NCBI GenBank assembly: GCA_019915135.1
Contig: JAHLMK010000001.1
Location: 3,224,001 to 3,288,000 of the forward strand
Direction: 5' to 3'
Source: Strobilurus pachycystidiatus
Taxonomy: Eukaryota; Basidiomycota; Agaricomycetes; Agaricales; Physalacriaceae
Length of the DNA stretch: 64,000 nt
Position 1 is the stretch's first letter. Every line of letters begins with the position of its first letter. Below the pieces are notes generated by a model. The model was given only the letters and a program-made list of their open reading frames with translations, was not told the origin of the DNA and searched no databases. This document shows, piece after piece, positions 34,556 to 46,877 of the stretch. The position numbers and the translations under genes are program-made.

Positions 34556-35349
34556 AGATACGAAGAGATTCGTGCTCGGCGCCGTGTCGGCCTTCCAGTA
34601 TTCGACTTTACTCGTAGTGACGATGTTCTCCAGAAGGACATTGATACCCGTCTAGCGGACGATGTGCAGCACATTCTCGAAGTATACGGAGGCGCCGATG
34701 ATGACCGTAGGTCTCCCTTGATCGGCTTCACCAAACAGCTTTTGATTGACTGGCTGTGGGACTTGAGACGGATACCCTCAGCGCGTTGCCGGGTGCGTGA
34801 CGGAGCTTGTACTACAGGCCGGAGTCGAATATGATATTGAATTGGCTCTGATGTGAGCACAGTGAAGTCCGCTTGTAAGTACTAAGGGAGGGTTGAGGGT
34901 CTTGAGATTAGCGCTTGTTCGACGCGATATGCAACTTGAAGAGGTCGCTACTAGTGATGGGAAGAACACAAGGCGTGTCATGACGTTGCATCATGGCTCT
35001 GAGGCGCCTTGAGGTTTGACAGGTACTGTATCGACATGGTATTGGTATGTAACAATACAGCAAATGGTGTGTGTGGGTCGAGGGAAATTTGAGTTAGCTT
35101 CAAGTCGTCTCGTAATTAATACGGTCCAGGATACCGATACTGACTACACAGCAATAGACAAGCTTGGGCAATCCATCACCTCTCCAATCAAGCGGCAGGG
35201 CTTTGAAAGCCCGAAAGCAGGGCAATGTATAAATCTAGCGCATATGAATTGAGTATATAATCTACATGAATGGGTAGCGATGGTAAGGCTAGATGAACAC
35301 GACTGTAATAATCCTCTGCACACACAAATCCGAGGGAAACATCTCACAA
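34556..35349. other. Gene-poor stretch, about 790 bp
   Basis: Plus-strand fragments such as DDVLQKDIDTRLADDVQHIL (34460-34834 frame) look weakly coding but lack a consistent exon structure. Otherwise only RPB1 3' flank. Confidence 0.3.
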
Positions 35350-38300
35350 TCAATCCCAAGACGGTGACGTCGAGTAGGAATGACTAGTAGGAGCACCATT
35401 AGGACTTGCGTTGTGCGAGGGAGAAGATGGCGACCACGCCGGTGACGCAGGGCTGTAAGCAGGAGAGGCCGGTGCTGTTATTCGATTAGTATGTGGGTCA
35501 AGGTGAATAGGACAGAAATACTCACAGTAGGAGGGCGCTGAGCATTGGGAAGTTACGATCAGCGAAGGAAGAGAAGGTGCACGGACGGAGGAACTTACAG
35601 GCTGGAGAGTATGTGGGCGAGGTGGGAGCTATGCGACAATCAGACACGACCAGGGCAGTCAACCAGGAGATGATACTCACAGTATTTCGGCGACGAAGGC
35701 GAAGCCAGAGGGGACGTTGGCGAATACTTCGGCGACGTTGGTGAGTGTTGATTGGGAGCTGCGAAGAGATGAGTGTGCTTCAATGGAGCTATGGGAAATT
35801 ACTCACAGGCTGTGAAGAGAAGAGCAAGAAAGCAAACGTGTCAGTAGGCCACAGTCAACAAATGATAGATGCTTACTCGGAGAGTCTGCAAACAAGTTAG
35901 TAACAGAGCAGACAAGAATAAGATACGACATACAACGAGGAGATGTCGGACTGAACGACGGACTTGTTGGTGAATAGCCATTTGTTGGTGAAGTTGGGCT
36001 GAATGATGGGGACGTCGGGCTGTATCGTGGAGACGTGGGCGAGAACGAGGGAGAAGTTGGGGAGAACGATGGCGATGTCGGCGAATAGCGCGGGCTTGTA
36101 GGAGAGTAACCAGGAGAGGTGACGAAGGCAGGTGACGTCGGCGAGTATGTCGGAGAGGTAGCGCCGCCTCTTTGTCCGTCAAAGTATGGCGAGGAGCTAT
36201 AAGAGGGCGATGTACCAGCAAACGGCGACGTTGCACCAAAAGGCGACTGTGGTACAAATCCTGGAGATGTCGGCGAGTAAGCATTGGGCGAACTGGGGCT
36301 GTAGCCGCCACCAGGCGACATGCCACCGGCCCCCATTGGACTCGGTCCATACTGCAACCACTGGAAACCCGACGCGTCATCACCTCCGCCGCCACTCGCC
36401 GCTAGAGGCGAGAAGGAAGCCTGGTCCGCCTTGAACCCGCCATCCTGCCACATCGGAGAGTTCGAGTCGTAAGGTGTCATTGCCACCTGCCCGGGTGTCA
36501 TTCCACCCTCCACATGGGCTGCGAGCTGTACAGGCAGGCGGTGGTCGACGATTGCATCTTTCAGCATGTCGATATCCAATGCCACATCAAACGCGCCGGT
36601 GCCCATGGGAGCCATCTGTCCAAACATGACATTCTCGGCGATGCCGTGGCAGTCATCCTTTTCCCCAACCGCAGCGGCGTCCATGAGGATTTCGACGGTC
36701 TCCTCGAAGGAACACCTCATCAGTGCGCCCGTGTCGGCACGATTAATGCCGTGTCGTGTGATAGCCATGAGGGAACCGCGCTGGGTCATCAGGTCGCAAA
36801 GAAGAGCCAAGTGTCGATAGTTGACGTAGGAGCCGTCGAATTCAATGACCCCACGAAGTTCCTTCATGATTGCTGCGCGCGCCGCCTCGATACCCAAAAC
36901 GTTGAAGATCTCCACGCAACTGTTCGAATATGTCCGCTTGAAGTCGACGCCATCGATGCACATGACGGTCTTCAAGTTGATCCCATCCGTCTCCAATATC
37001 CACTCATGGTCCTTGCGCACCGTCAAGCTACCATCGTCCGCCTCTTCCACAACATCGTTCTTCGTCAAAAAAACCCTGTTGATGCCCTTCACACCACGCA
37101 GGCTGACGGAATTCAACATGGTGTTCTCCAATTGTCGCAGGAAGACATCCTCCTCAACACCAACCGCGTCGTCATCCTTGTCTCCGCCGGCGATGACACG
37201 ACAACGGATGATGAGCTTGTCCGAGTTGTCCTCACTCCAGATGACGAAGAGGTCAGTCTTGAAGCTGTCCGAGATGCGGGCTGCGACGTAGTTCATCGTT
37301 AGTTTGCGATCTATCATCTTCGCGCGATCAAGTTCGAGACGGAGGAGCCAAGGCGACTGGAGGTGTAGCTTGGACTCGGTGTCCTCGTCAGGAATGGCAA
37401 AGAAGGCTTCGACGAACGTGGAATCCTCCTCGATGATGGTGGAACTGGGATCAGGGTCGTACCAAATCTCGACGGAAGCGGTGACAGTGCGAAGGGAGGT
37501 GTAAGCGAGCTCCTGCTGGACATTCTTCGCCAAGTGTTGATCGGCTGCGATTTCCGGCTCGAGATAAACACTGAGCGACGGGGTCTTGATATTAGTGGCG
37601 ACGTTGATGATTTCCTTGAGACGCGGAACACCAAGCGTGACGTTCTTGCTCGACACACCGGCATAATGGAAGGTGTTGAGAGTCATCTGTGTGGCTGGTT
37701 CACCGATGGACTGCGCAGCGAGAGTACCGCACATCTCGCCGGGGTTCGCAATTGATTGGTTGAATTTGGCTTCGACTTCACCTGGAGAATGGAGAGAAGA
37801 GATGTCAGAAAAATGTTGGATTTGAAGACCAGACGACTAACCAAGCACCCACTCGAATGCCTCCTGATTGAGATGGTACCGCTCCAAGACCCGCCTCGCC
37901 GCAAACGTCGCCCTGAGATGCATGCTGAACCGCATGACGGCATTGTCCTGCGCCTCGAGACTAAGCTCATCGTCGCCTCGAACGACGATGAGGCGACTGA
38001 TCAGCTCCTTCACGGACCGAATGATATACGCAGGCTCCAAGTCGCTCGGTTTCCGACGGTCAATATGGAAGATTTGCGAGGCATTCTGTACAATGCGTTG
38101 GAGGTTGACTGGCAGGTACTGGTTCATGGTGGGGTCCATGCGAGGGAAAATGAAAGATCGTAGCAAGCGCCGATCCTCGATGAGTTGCTTGTACTCCTCG
38201 TCGAGAAGGCGTTGGAGGTCCAAAGAGCTATCGTCGATGCCCACCTGCAAGACGCCCTCCATGAAACCACCAGCCGGGCTGGTCACATCGACGCGGTAGT

Positions 38301-41300
38301 TGTGCTCAAACTCCACATCGTTGAGGCGGAATGTGTCGGTACTCTGCTTCTCGATAAAGGCGCCATCCATGCCATCCTCGCCGTACACAAACTGCAGAAG
38401 ATCGCCAAGCGAGTTCCGCACCGTACCGTCATAACACACCATCACGTCCTCCAGCGCCTTGACCAGCCGACGCTGGATGTAACCAGTCTCGGCTGTCTTG
38501 ACGGCGGTATCAATCAAACCCTCTCGTCCAGCCATAGCGTGAAAGAAGAACTCTTGCGGCGTCAGGCCACGCAAGTAGGAGTTCTCCACGAAACCCCTCG
38601 CCTCGGGACTGAAGTCGTCCTTCGTGAAATGCGGCAGAGTCCTATGCCTGAACCCAAACGGAATACGGCGGCCCTCAACTGACTGCTGCCCCACACAAAC
38701 TGACATCTGCGAGATGTTGATGAAGGAACCCTTGGAACCGGCGACCACCATCTGCTTCACGTTGTTGTCGTCCTTCAGGTTCTGCTGCGCATATCGACCA
38801 GACGTATCACGAGCCAAATTAAGCTCGCGCTCGACCATACTCTCGAAAGACTCTCGAATCGTCATACCGGGCGAGGGCTTGAGTCGGTCATGCGTCGCGT
38901 CCTCGATAATCTCCTGCACGCGGACCTTCTTCTCCGCAATGGTTGCAGTGATGTGGCTCATCGTGTCCTTGTCGGCGATCGTGTCCCCAATACCGATACT
39001 GAAACCGTTGTGGAACAGCCAGTAGTTCACCACCTGCTGTAGACCGGTGAAGAGTGTCCTCGTCGCGTCGGGGCCCTTCTCTCGGAACACGACATGCACC
39101 AGACCTCCCTGTGACGCACCGACTGTCTTCTTCTCCACCACGCCGTAAATGATCTCCCCGTTTTCGATGAGGATACCATCATCATTAGACGGGTTAGGCG
39201 ACTTGGGGTCAGAGGCGCGCGAAATATTGATGCCGCGAGGTATCGCCATGCTGAGAATCTGTTTACCGGTCCAAAGAGGCTTCGGCTTGATGATAGCAGG
39301 CGTAGGGACCGCGCCATCCCAATCCGGTACCCACAGGAGGATATTTTGGACCTGGTTCCAATCGAGGAAGCAATCTCGCAGAGTGAACTTCCGGATACCA
39401 CAAAGCGTGTCCTGCACGATACCCATGACGGGCTTGTTCGCTTGTGGAGAGATGATCTGTTGTGTATAGGGTTAATTTTTGGGACATCTTCGGCACAACC
39501 CGAGCGCTTACCTGGCGGACGACGGATGCAATCTGACTCAATTCGGCCCTAGTCTCTTCACTCTGGGGAATGCTAGAAGTCCATGAGTATTGTTCAAATG
39601 AATTGAGAGGCAGGTCACGTACTGCATGTTCATTTCGTCGCCATCGAAATCAGCATTGTACGGCGGTGTACTGAAAGCAAGGAGATCAGCATCGCATATA
39701 TCGACGCTCTATCCCAACTTACACAGATAAATTAAGTCGGAAAGCTGCATGATATTCGTCAGATTATAAGTTATAGATGAAGGGAAGCGAACGCACTGGA
39801 ATACGGCATCAACTTTACTCTATGAGCCATCATACTCATTTTGTGCAGACTGGGCTGCCGATTGAACAGCACGAAACTAAGCATAGAACGCATCAATATG
39901 TGGAAGAACGCAAAGATGAGAGGCACATACTCCCCATCCTTCAAGTGTCTCTCCACAACCCAACCGTATTGTAGGAAACCATCCGCCCTCTTGTTGTACC
40001 GCAAATCGATACGTTCACCTGTATCACGAACCACGTATCGTGCGCCAGGATATTCACGCGGTCCATTCCGCACAAGCTCCTGAAGATAGGCAATGTTATA
40101 CGGCGTCACTGCACGGGATGTTAGTCGTGGTGTGAACAATGGAGTCGAAGGGCTTACCTCGCTCAGGATATGTCAAGTTCATCGCAATCGTCTTGGGCAC
40201 GCCAACCTCGTCGAGCTCCAGGTTCGGGTCACCAGTAATGACCGTACGCGCAGAAAAGTCGACACGCTTCCCCATGAGATTCCCACGGAGACGACCTTCT
40301 TTGCCCTTTAGGCGCGCACGAATGGCCTTGATCGGACGACCAGATTTTTGGAGTGCTTGAGGTATACCGGCAATGTCATTGTCCATGTACGTCGCGACGT
40401 GGAACTGGAGAAAATGATGAGCATATCATCAGCTGTAGATATGAAACAGCGTACCTGGAGAAGCTGCTCAAACTCGGTCGAGACGTGGGCGGGAGCACCT
40501 TCTTGCTCACACCGCCTGACGCTGGCCGAGGCCTTGATGATGTCGCCGAGCTTGTACGTCAAATCGTCCTCGCTGCGCATGACACCGCCGTCGACAGCGA
40601 TACTCGGGCGCACAGGCGGGGGAGGGACGGGAAGCACGGTGAGAATCATCCACTCTGGACGAGCGTACTCCTCCGAAAGACCAAGGAGGTGTAGATCGGA
40701 GTCCGACATTTTCTTGAAGGTGGTGTAGGCGTCGGAGGGAGAGAAGAGGCGCTTGTCAGGTTGTATGGATTTGATTTCCTGGAAGACATTTAAGCGTCAA
40801 TGAGGGTCACTGGAAAGAAACGTACATCATCATCATCCTTGGGCTTTTTGTACTGTGCAAACAGTTTGAGACCCTCCTTCCTGATCACGGGCTGTACGGC
40901 ACCACAGCCGCCATGGCCCTTCTTCTCGTCGGGATCCTCGCCGTCGGCGCCTTCCTCCTTCGGTTCGTCAGCCTCACAAACCATCTTTCCCTTGCAGTGG
41001 GCCCACACGACGGCCATCCTCTTCTTAGGGTCGCGTATGTGGCGGATCTTGTCTGCGAAGGCGGCATCGGACTTTTGCAGCAAACAAGTTAGCGCGTGTT
41101 CAAAAAAGATTAGTACGAACATGGACGTAAAATAGGGGGAATCGAGTAGGCAGACCAAAACACACGCGTCTCACGCTGCGCCACAGCAGAGAGCGGAGGG
41201 CCATTCCATCCATGCCGGTATTTTTTTCGCGCTGCTCGTTCGGCCCCCATTTCACCGCGCAGCGCCATGTCCACCCGACACCAGGTATGTGTGCAATGGG

Positions 41301-41925
41301 ATGCGCCGAAGCCGGCGTAGTCCCCACACCTGGGCAGGTGAAGGCCTCGATTGTCAAGGCGCTCACAGCGTGCGGGCTTGGGGTTCACCATGATGGAGAG
41401 AGCCCCCAGAAAATTTGGGTGGTGGGGTGCGAAACGATCAGGGAAACTGTGGCACTCACGATGTCGGCTTTGAGCTTCCCGCAGTTTACACAAATACTCT
41501 CCAGAATCTTCTTCACTTTGATAATGAATCCTGCCGAAAGTGGGATGAGTCAGCGAGGCAAGCGGTAAAGAGTCATTGTGGCGCACCGGGATGGAAGACG
41601 GGCCGCGCCAGCTCGATGTGGCCAAAATGACCGGGGCACTCAGCCATCCCCTCGCCGCACGTTTGGCACTTGAAGTTCCGGTCGATGGTGCCCATGCGCG
41701 GGTCCATCACGCCGCCGAGCTTCGGCTTGTGCGTAACCTCGTCGAGGACTTCCGGGTGCTCGACCTTGACGACAGAGTAGGCTTTCTGTGGCAGCGTCAG
41801 TCAGTAGGTCATCACTCAAGAGTCGACGCGCAACGCACGATTTCCTCAGGCGACAGCACGCCGAATTGCACCTCCTTCACTCTGCGCACAGGCGCCGCCG
41901 AGTAGGCGAACTGGTGTCCAAGCAT
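35350..41925 (-). CDS. RPB1: RNA polymerase II largest subunit RPB1
   Basis: Large multi-exon gene starting [20 protein letters not shown]. The zinc clamp follows: [20 protein letters not shown]. The catalytic metal loop [10 protein letters not shown] is at 39658-39629. The funnel and trigger-loop region reads [20 protein letters not shown], then [20 protein letters not shown]. It ends in a C-terminal domain of about twenty recognisable heptads. Several have Phe instead of Tyr at position 1 (FSPTSPS), and late repeats are YSPASPA. That is fewer and more degenerate than the 25-29 heptads of yeasts. The final codons are [12 protein letters not shown] introns fall in phase 1, mostly inside Ser or Thr codons, and leave very small exons. 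RPB1 transcribes mRNA, and its CTD recruits capping, splicing and termination factors. Confidence 0.97.
35526..35537 (-). other. 12-nt micro-exon in the RPB1 CTD
   Basis: CGCCCTCCTACT lies between an intron ending gctcag and a gtgagt donor. It completes SPSYS in phase 1 on both sides. Confidence 0.8.
35807..35809 (-). other. Possible 3-nt micro-exon in the RPB1 CTD
   Basis: Only CCT stands between ttcacag and gtgagt. Including it restores [14 protein letters not shown]; skipping it gives YSPTPNQH, one Ser short of the heptad. It could instead be a recursive-splicing point. Confidence 0.55.
35877..35885 (-). other. 9-nt micro-exon in the RPB1 CTD
   Basis: ACTCTCCGA lies between an intron ending tttgcag and a gtaagc donor, continuing R-YSP-T in phase 1. 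Confidence 0.8.
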
Positions 41926-42320
41926 GGCGGCAACGCGTGCGGGGTGTGCAACAGTGCAGACACGGGTATAGCGGAACGAGGTGGATGAGAGCGGCGGTTA
42001 ACGTCGGGCTGGGTCCTGGCCGAGGGCAAGGCGTCGTCGCGAGGCGGCTGGAAGGGCCTTTTTTGGCGGAGCGGAATGGCAGTAAAAGGACGGTAAAAGA
42101 GGGGAAACGAAGGCAGAAGTGGGGTCCGGATCGCCACGAGGTGCGAGATGCTCGAGCACGACGTGAAAGACGGTGAGGAAGGGAGCAAGCTCGTCGTGCA
42201 AGGCGACGGCGGTGGTGGTCAACAGTCAACCAGCAATAATGGCGGGCCCGCATGCACCCTGACTCTAACAACAGAACCAAACACCATGACTAAATTTCTC
42301 CTCTCTTCCATTCGCCCAAA
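41926..42320. promoter_or_regulatory. Divergent promoter RPB1/TSR2, 395 bp
   Basis: Lies between two divergent start codons, and both genes serve growth. Open frames here are Arg-rich shadows. A shared promoter is likely from layout. Confidence 0.45.
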
Positions 42321-42884
42321 ATGACAGCATCGCCAACGTCCATCCTCTTTGCACGCGGCGTCGTTGCACGCCTGCAAACGTGGCCCATCCTCTCCATCGC
42401 CGTCCAAGAGTCTTGGGGCGGCGCCTCTGCACCAACCAAACGCACGTGGCTCGCTGGTGTTATCGTTGATGCTTTCGAGGAATCATCCGCCGACAATGCG
42501 CCTGATGATCAGTACATCGAGGAACTCCTCCTGCAAGTAATGCAAGACGAGTTTGATGTGGACCTTCAGGACGGGAGCGCGGAAAGCGTAGCTGTCGACA
42601 TCGTGAAAGTCTGGGAGGAATGTAGGCTGGGACGGGATGGACTGGTGAAGCGGTTTGAGACGATGGCGGATGGGGTCAAGGGAAAGAAAATAGAGGTACC
42701 CATTGTAGCGGATGATCAAGAAGAGGAAGGAGAGTGGGAGAGCGATGAGGGCGAGGAAGACGACGAGGACGAGGACAAGGACGTTCAGATGGCTCCGGCA
42801 CTGATTGATACAAGAAAAGACGAGCCGGAAGTGGATCAAGATGGATTCACGCTCGTGAAAGGGAAGGGGAAGGGGCGGCGTTGA
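42321..42884 (+). CDS. TSR2: TSR2, pre-rRNA processing / eS26 chaperone
   Basis: Intronless, 187 residues. The folded part is helical, with the TSR2 landmarks LFARGVVARLQTWPILSIAV, QESWGG and KRTWLAGVIVDAF near the start and YIEELLLQVMQDEFDVDLQD in the middle. An acidic tail (EWESDEGEEDDEDEDKD) follows, then DGFTLVKGKGKGRR. The WTPL/WGG pattern and acidic tail are typical of TSR2, which escorts free ribosomal protein eS26 to pre-40S particles. The start is the first Met in frame, close to the conserved helix. Confidence 0.93.
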   Translation: MTASPTSILFARGVVARLQTWPILSIAVQESWGGASAPTKRTWLAGVIVDAFEESSADNAPDDQYIEELLLQVMQDEFDVDLQDGSAESVAVDIVKVWEECRLGRDGLVKRFETMADGVKGKKIEVPIVADDQEEEGEWESDEGEEDDEDEDKDVQMAPALIDTRKDEPEVDQDGFTLVKGKGKGRR

Positions 42885-43103
42885 GAGTCAGATACAAACT
42901 CTATCCACCAAAACGACTACTGTCGAATCTCACGCGCGCCGCGAAACTATTGAACTCGGACAAAGTGATCTCAATCCATCCCGGTGGAAGTATGCGCTGG
43001 TCGGCCAATGACAACTGTCATAGTTGCCCGCTCTCGAGTAGGCGTGCCCAAGCCATAGATGATATTCAAGTATTGTAGGTAGATGATATGTGGATGTGTA
43101 AGA

Positions 43104-44957
43104 TTAATGCGTCAAACCCTTCTTTCCAATGATACCCTCCTTTGCACTTTTGCCGCTCTTCTTGACAACTTTCTCCTTCTTCTTCTCTCCGGGAGCACCA
43201 GTCTTCTTTTGCTTCATCTCCTCCGGCGTCACAGTCGTCTTTTTTTCCTTGACGGCAACAGGCGATTCCACAGCCTCTGCCTTCTTCTTCTTGTCCTTCT
43301 TCTCTTTCTTCCCCGGAGAGGCTGCTTCGACCGGGGCAGCCGTCACCTCCTTCACGAACGATGCAATGACCTACGGAAGCGTGTGAGGTGAAAGAAATGT
43401 TTCCCCGTATAATTATCCCTTACCTTCATCGCCGCTTCGGCAGCTTCAGCAGGCGGGACCTTTTGCGCCTTCTTGCCAGACTTCTTGATCTCTGGCTGCT
43501 TGGGCTGGAAGGAGTCTCAGAGACATGCAAAGAGATAGAGACATGAATCGCGTACCTCCTCTGCCGGCGTAGGTTCAGGAACGATGCTCTTGCGCTTAGC
43601 AGCCTTGCCTTTTGACTCTTTGGGGGTCTCGGGACCGGGTGCGCCAGCAGGAGCGGCCGCCTTGCCCTTGTCCTTCTTTGAAGGCGTAGGCTTAGCGGTG
43701 TCGACGTTCATAGGCTCTTCCACCGCAACTGCATCGGCCTTCTTTGCCTTCTTCTTTTTTTCGACTTTTGAAGTAGACACCTCCGGCGCTGATTCGTCGA
43801 CAACCATCGGAGTAGGCTCAGAGTCCTTCTTGGCGCTCTTGTCCTTCTTAGCAGCGGGGGCGACATCGTCACTCTTTTTCTTCTTCTTCTCGGGCGTGCC
43901 GTCGACTGGTTGAACCTTTTCGGCGGTGCTCTATATAATGTTGGATTTATGATGACGGTTCAGTAAGGTGGAATGTTTACCTTCTTCTCCTCATCCTCTC
44001 TCTTGCGCTTCTTTGCGGGTTCCGAAACGTCCAATTTTTCAGCAAAGCGGCCAAGTTCCTTGTCATCCAAGGAGCAGCTCCATATGGGGAGGGAAACACT
44101 GGAGTTGGTCTTGATCGAAAAGGCCTGGACGTTTTCCCATCCGCCAGAAATACGCTGAGCAACGACGGGAAGGGCAGATTTAAGATTGGCAAGTATTTGC
44201 TCGGGGGTCTGCAACATGGTACCAATCTTGATAGCACTGAAACGAAATTGAATGACGAGAGTCAAGCTTCTACTAGTCACTCACGTATTTGTGCCACGGT
44301 TTTGGTTCATGTACGAGGAAGAAATGGCGTATTCAAGCTCCTTCTTGAGGTCTTTACGCGTCAAGGTCACGGGTATGGGTTGCCTGTTATAATGAAACCG
44401 TTGAGAAGACAGACGAAGAACTCTTGGAGATGCTATACTTTTTGGCGTTGAACCATTTTTCACCGAGGAGTTTTGGGAGGAGAGGGATTACTCGATCGTC
44501 GGCCAAGAAGAGACCATTTTCCTTGAGTAACAGCCGGCGAGCTTCGAAAGGCTTGAATTTGCCCTTGAGCTTAGAGATCCCGATGACCCTAGAGATGAAT
44601 TTTATGCCGTTCGCCTCGAGCAGATCCTTGTATTCTCGCTGAGGGTCTTTGGTGATCAGGCAGACACCGATTGTCCTTGGGTCCACGAGCGGGTGCACGA
44701 CAGGTCTAACGACAAGGTCAAGGCGCTAGTACGATATCATAGATAGTCAAGACGCACATCCGAACGGGCATCAGCCTCTTCTCAGCGGGGACTTTTTTCA
44801 CAGCGACATTGAGCCAGACGGACTGCTCTTTTCCAGGTAAAAGCTCGGTTTCGGCGGCTTCTTTATCCTTCTTGAGTTGGTGGTCGTGGAGGGCCTGTAC
44901 GGCAAGTTTGCATTGGTTGACGTCCACGCGAGAATCAAGGAGTTCGCTGCCGGCCAT
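43104..44957 (-). CDS. Ribosomal L1-domain protein (UTP30/RSL1D1-like)
   Basis: Starts MAGSELLDSRVDVNQCKLAV. The L1-type fold follows in order: VWLNVAVKKVPAEKRLMPVR, HPLVDPRTIGVCLITKDPQR, FISRVIGISKLKGKFKPFEA, RRLLLKENGLFLADDRVIPL, LLGEKWFNAKK, PIPVTLTRKDLKKELEYAIS. After about 290 residues a long Lys/Ala/Glu-rich tail occupies the rest (KKKSDDVAPAAKKDKSAKKD and similar), ending IGKKGLTH. This layout is that of UTP30/CIC1 and human RSL1D1, nucleolar proteins of ribosome assembly. Several short introns interrupt the gene. Met 44957 is preferred over the in-frame Met 44975 because it directly precedes the conserved helix. It is divergent from MSP1, with 141 bp between starts. Confidence 0.88.
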
Positions 44958-45098
44958 GATGAAGGAGAAGAGCAAGATGCAAGTTTTTCCAAAAACGAAA
45001 ATTATGATCGGCTACCTGACCGGCGTTCAGAGAGTAACAAGGACAACGTTTCCAGCTCACTCCGGAACCACCAAGTCAACTTCCCTGCGTCGCCCGCG

Positions 45099-46474
45099 AT
45101 GGCTGTCGAAACCAACCGGCGGATGATCTTCGACGGTGAGTAGCCTCGCCCCGCCCTCGAGCTCGTCGTTGATTACGGCGTCCAGCTGCTATCTTCGTAG
45201 CGTCCCAAGTACGTCGCCACAAGCCGTCTTATCTTTCATTTCGTTGACGCGCGTCGCTCAGGTGGCCGCCTACTATACTCTACGCGTAAGTTGCGGTCTA
45301 CTTGGCTAAACATGGCCCTCACATGTCTGTCTAGTGGGTGTGGGATTCGTATTCCGGCACTAGCACCAAAAAGACAAAGGTGACCGGCAAGCCCTTGGAA
45401 GCCCTCAAGAAGCTCGGTCACAACGCGCTCGAACTAGACGACTTTGAATGTGCGGGTACTGCCATTGTACCTTCCTGCAACGACTCACAATCCGCCAGTG
45501 CAAATCGCAAATGAAGTCATACATCCCGACGAGATAACTGTCAAATTCTCGGATATCGGTGGTCTGGAATCTATCGTGCTCACGCTTCGCGAGTCTGTTA
45601 TTTATCCGCTCCTCTATCCGTCACTGTTCTCCTCGACGTCATCCCTCCTCGGTCCCCCAAAGGGCATACTGCTCTATGGGCCTCCTGGATGCGGCAAGAC
45701 GATGCTTGCCAAAGCCATGGCCAAGGAATCCGGGGCCACCTTTATCAATATATCTGCGTCCGTCCTTACCAGTAAATGGTTCGGTGACTCCAACAAACTC
45801 GTGAACGGGCTGTTCAGCTTGGCGAAAAAGACACAGCCGAGCATCATCTTCATTGACGAGATTGACTCGTTCCTTCGAGAAAGGGCGTCAAGCGACCACG
45901 AAGTGACTGCCATGATGAAGGCAGAGTTCATGACGCTCTGGGATGGATTGACTGGCTCTAACGAGCGGATACTCGTCATGGGAGCTACTAACCGGCCCAC
46001 CGATATTGATGCTGCCTTCTTACGTCGCATGCCCAAGCGATTTGCTGTTCCAATGCCTGGCAGGCAAGAGAGGCTGAATATATTGAAACTGGTCAGTGTG
46101 ACTCCTGGCGTCTGTGATCACTGTTGACCCGCGTCTAGATGCTCGACGGCACAAAGCTTGAACCCCACTTTCCTTGGGATATGCTGGCCTCCGCTACGGA
46201 CAATCTCTCTGGCTCGGACCTCAAAGAGCTGTGTCGCAATGCAGCGATGGTACCTGTACGGGAATACTTGAGGGACCATGCCGGGCAGGAAAGCGTCATG
46301 GCTAAGGCGCAAGCCGAGGTTGGTCAAGTCTTACCCACATACTCCTCCCACCCTGATATATCCCAGGGTTTCTCTTTGCGTCCATTACGCATCGACGATT
46401 TCACCGCTGGGAATGATATACCACATTCCACTAGCATAACGGAAGACAGGACCCGTTTAGATGACTACGATTGA
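45099..46474 (+). CDS. MSP1: MSP1/ATAD1 outer-membrane AAA extractase
   Basis: The first exons are tiny (45099-45135, 45201-45208, then 24 nt) and encode the N-terminal membrane segment ([20 protein letters not shown]). The AAA core follows: [20 protein letters not shown], Walker [37 protein letters not shown], Walker [35 protein letters not shown] with arginine fingers. It ends in [13 protein letters not shown]1 pulls mislocalised tail-anchored proteins from mitochondrial and peroxisomal membranes. The C-terminal helix region is complete. Confidence 0.93.
45201..45208 (+). other. 8-nt micro-exon in MSP1
   Basis: CGTCCCAA lies between cttcgtag and gtacgt. With the last G of exon 1 it gives Ala-Ser-Gln and sets phase 0 for the next exon (GTG GCC GCC). 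Confidence 0.75.
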
Positions 46475-46877
46475 TAATAGATTATACTACACTATACACA
46501 TGTCCACTCACCTCATATAATTTGTATCCATATACTGTACTATCGACATCTTCGAGTGTTTCGACAGCTATCTAGTATCTACGTACTTACTAAACTTGGG
46601 AGCCGGGGAAGTCCAAGAATTCGAAGTGATCGATCATCCTACAGCTAACCACTACAGCTCTTCTAACTGCCAAGATGAAGCACAGCTCTGTTATACTTAG
46701 CGTCTCTCTCTAAGCGATTCGCATCAGAAGGTCTCAGTCATGATACTCGGTGTCTTGGCCACCGCGTCAGAATCAATGGCAGCGGCAACTGTTCACACAG
46801 CCTTAGACCGTTGACCAAGCTGTACAGTCCGTTCTCCGTCATAAAGGCCAGGACTTCTGCGATTCGCACCACTCCCA
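46475..46877. other. Intergenic, 403 bp, no gene seen
   Basis: 3' flank of MSP1 and upstream region of the small membrane-protein gene. Confidence 0.4.

Noticed and set aside
36514..37302. 262-aa plus-strand frame opposite RPB1
   Set aside because: RPB1 coding on the other strand is certain; codon bias there leaves long antisense frames. No start context or family match.
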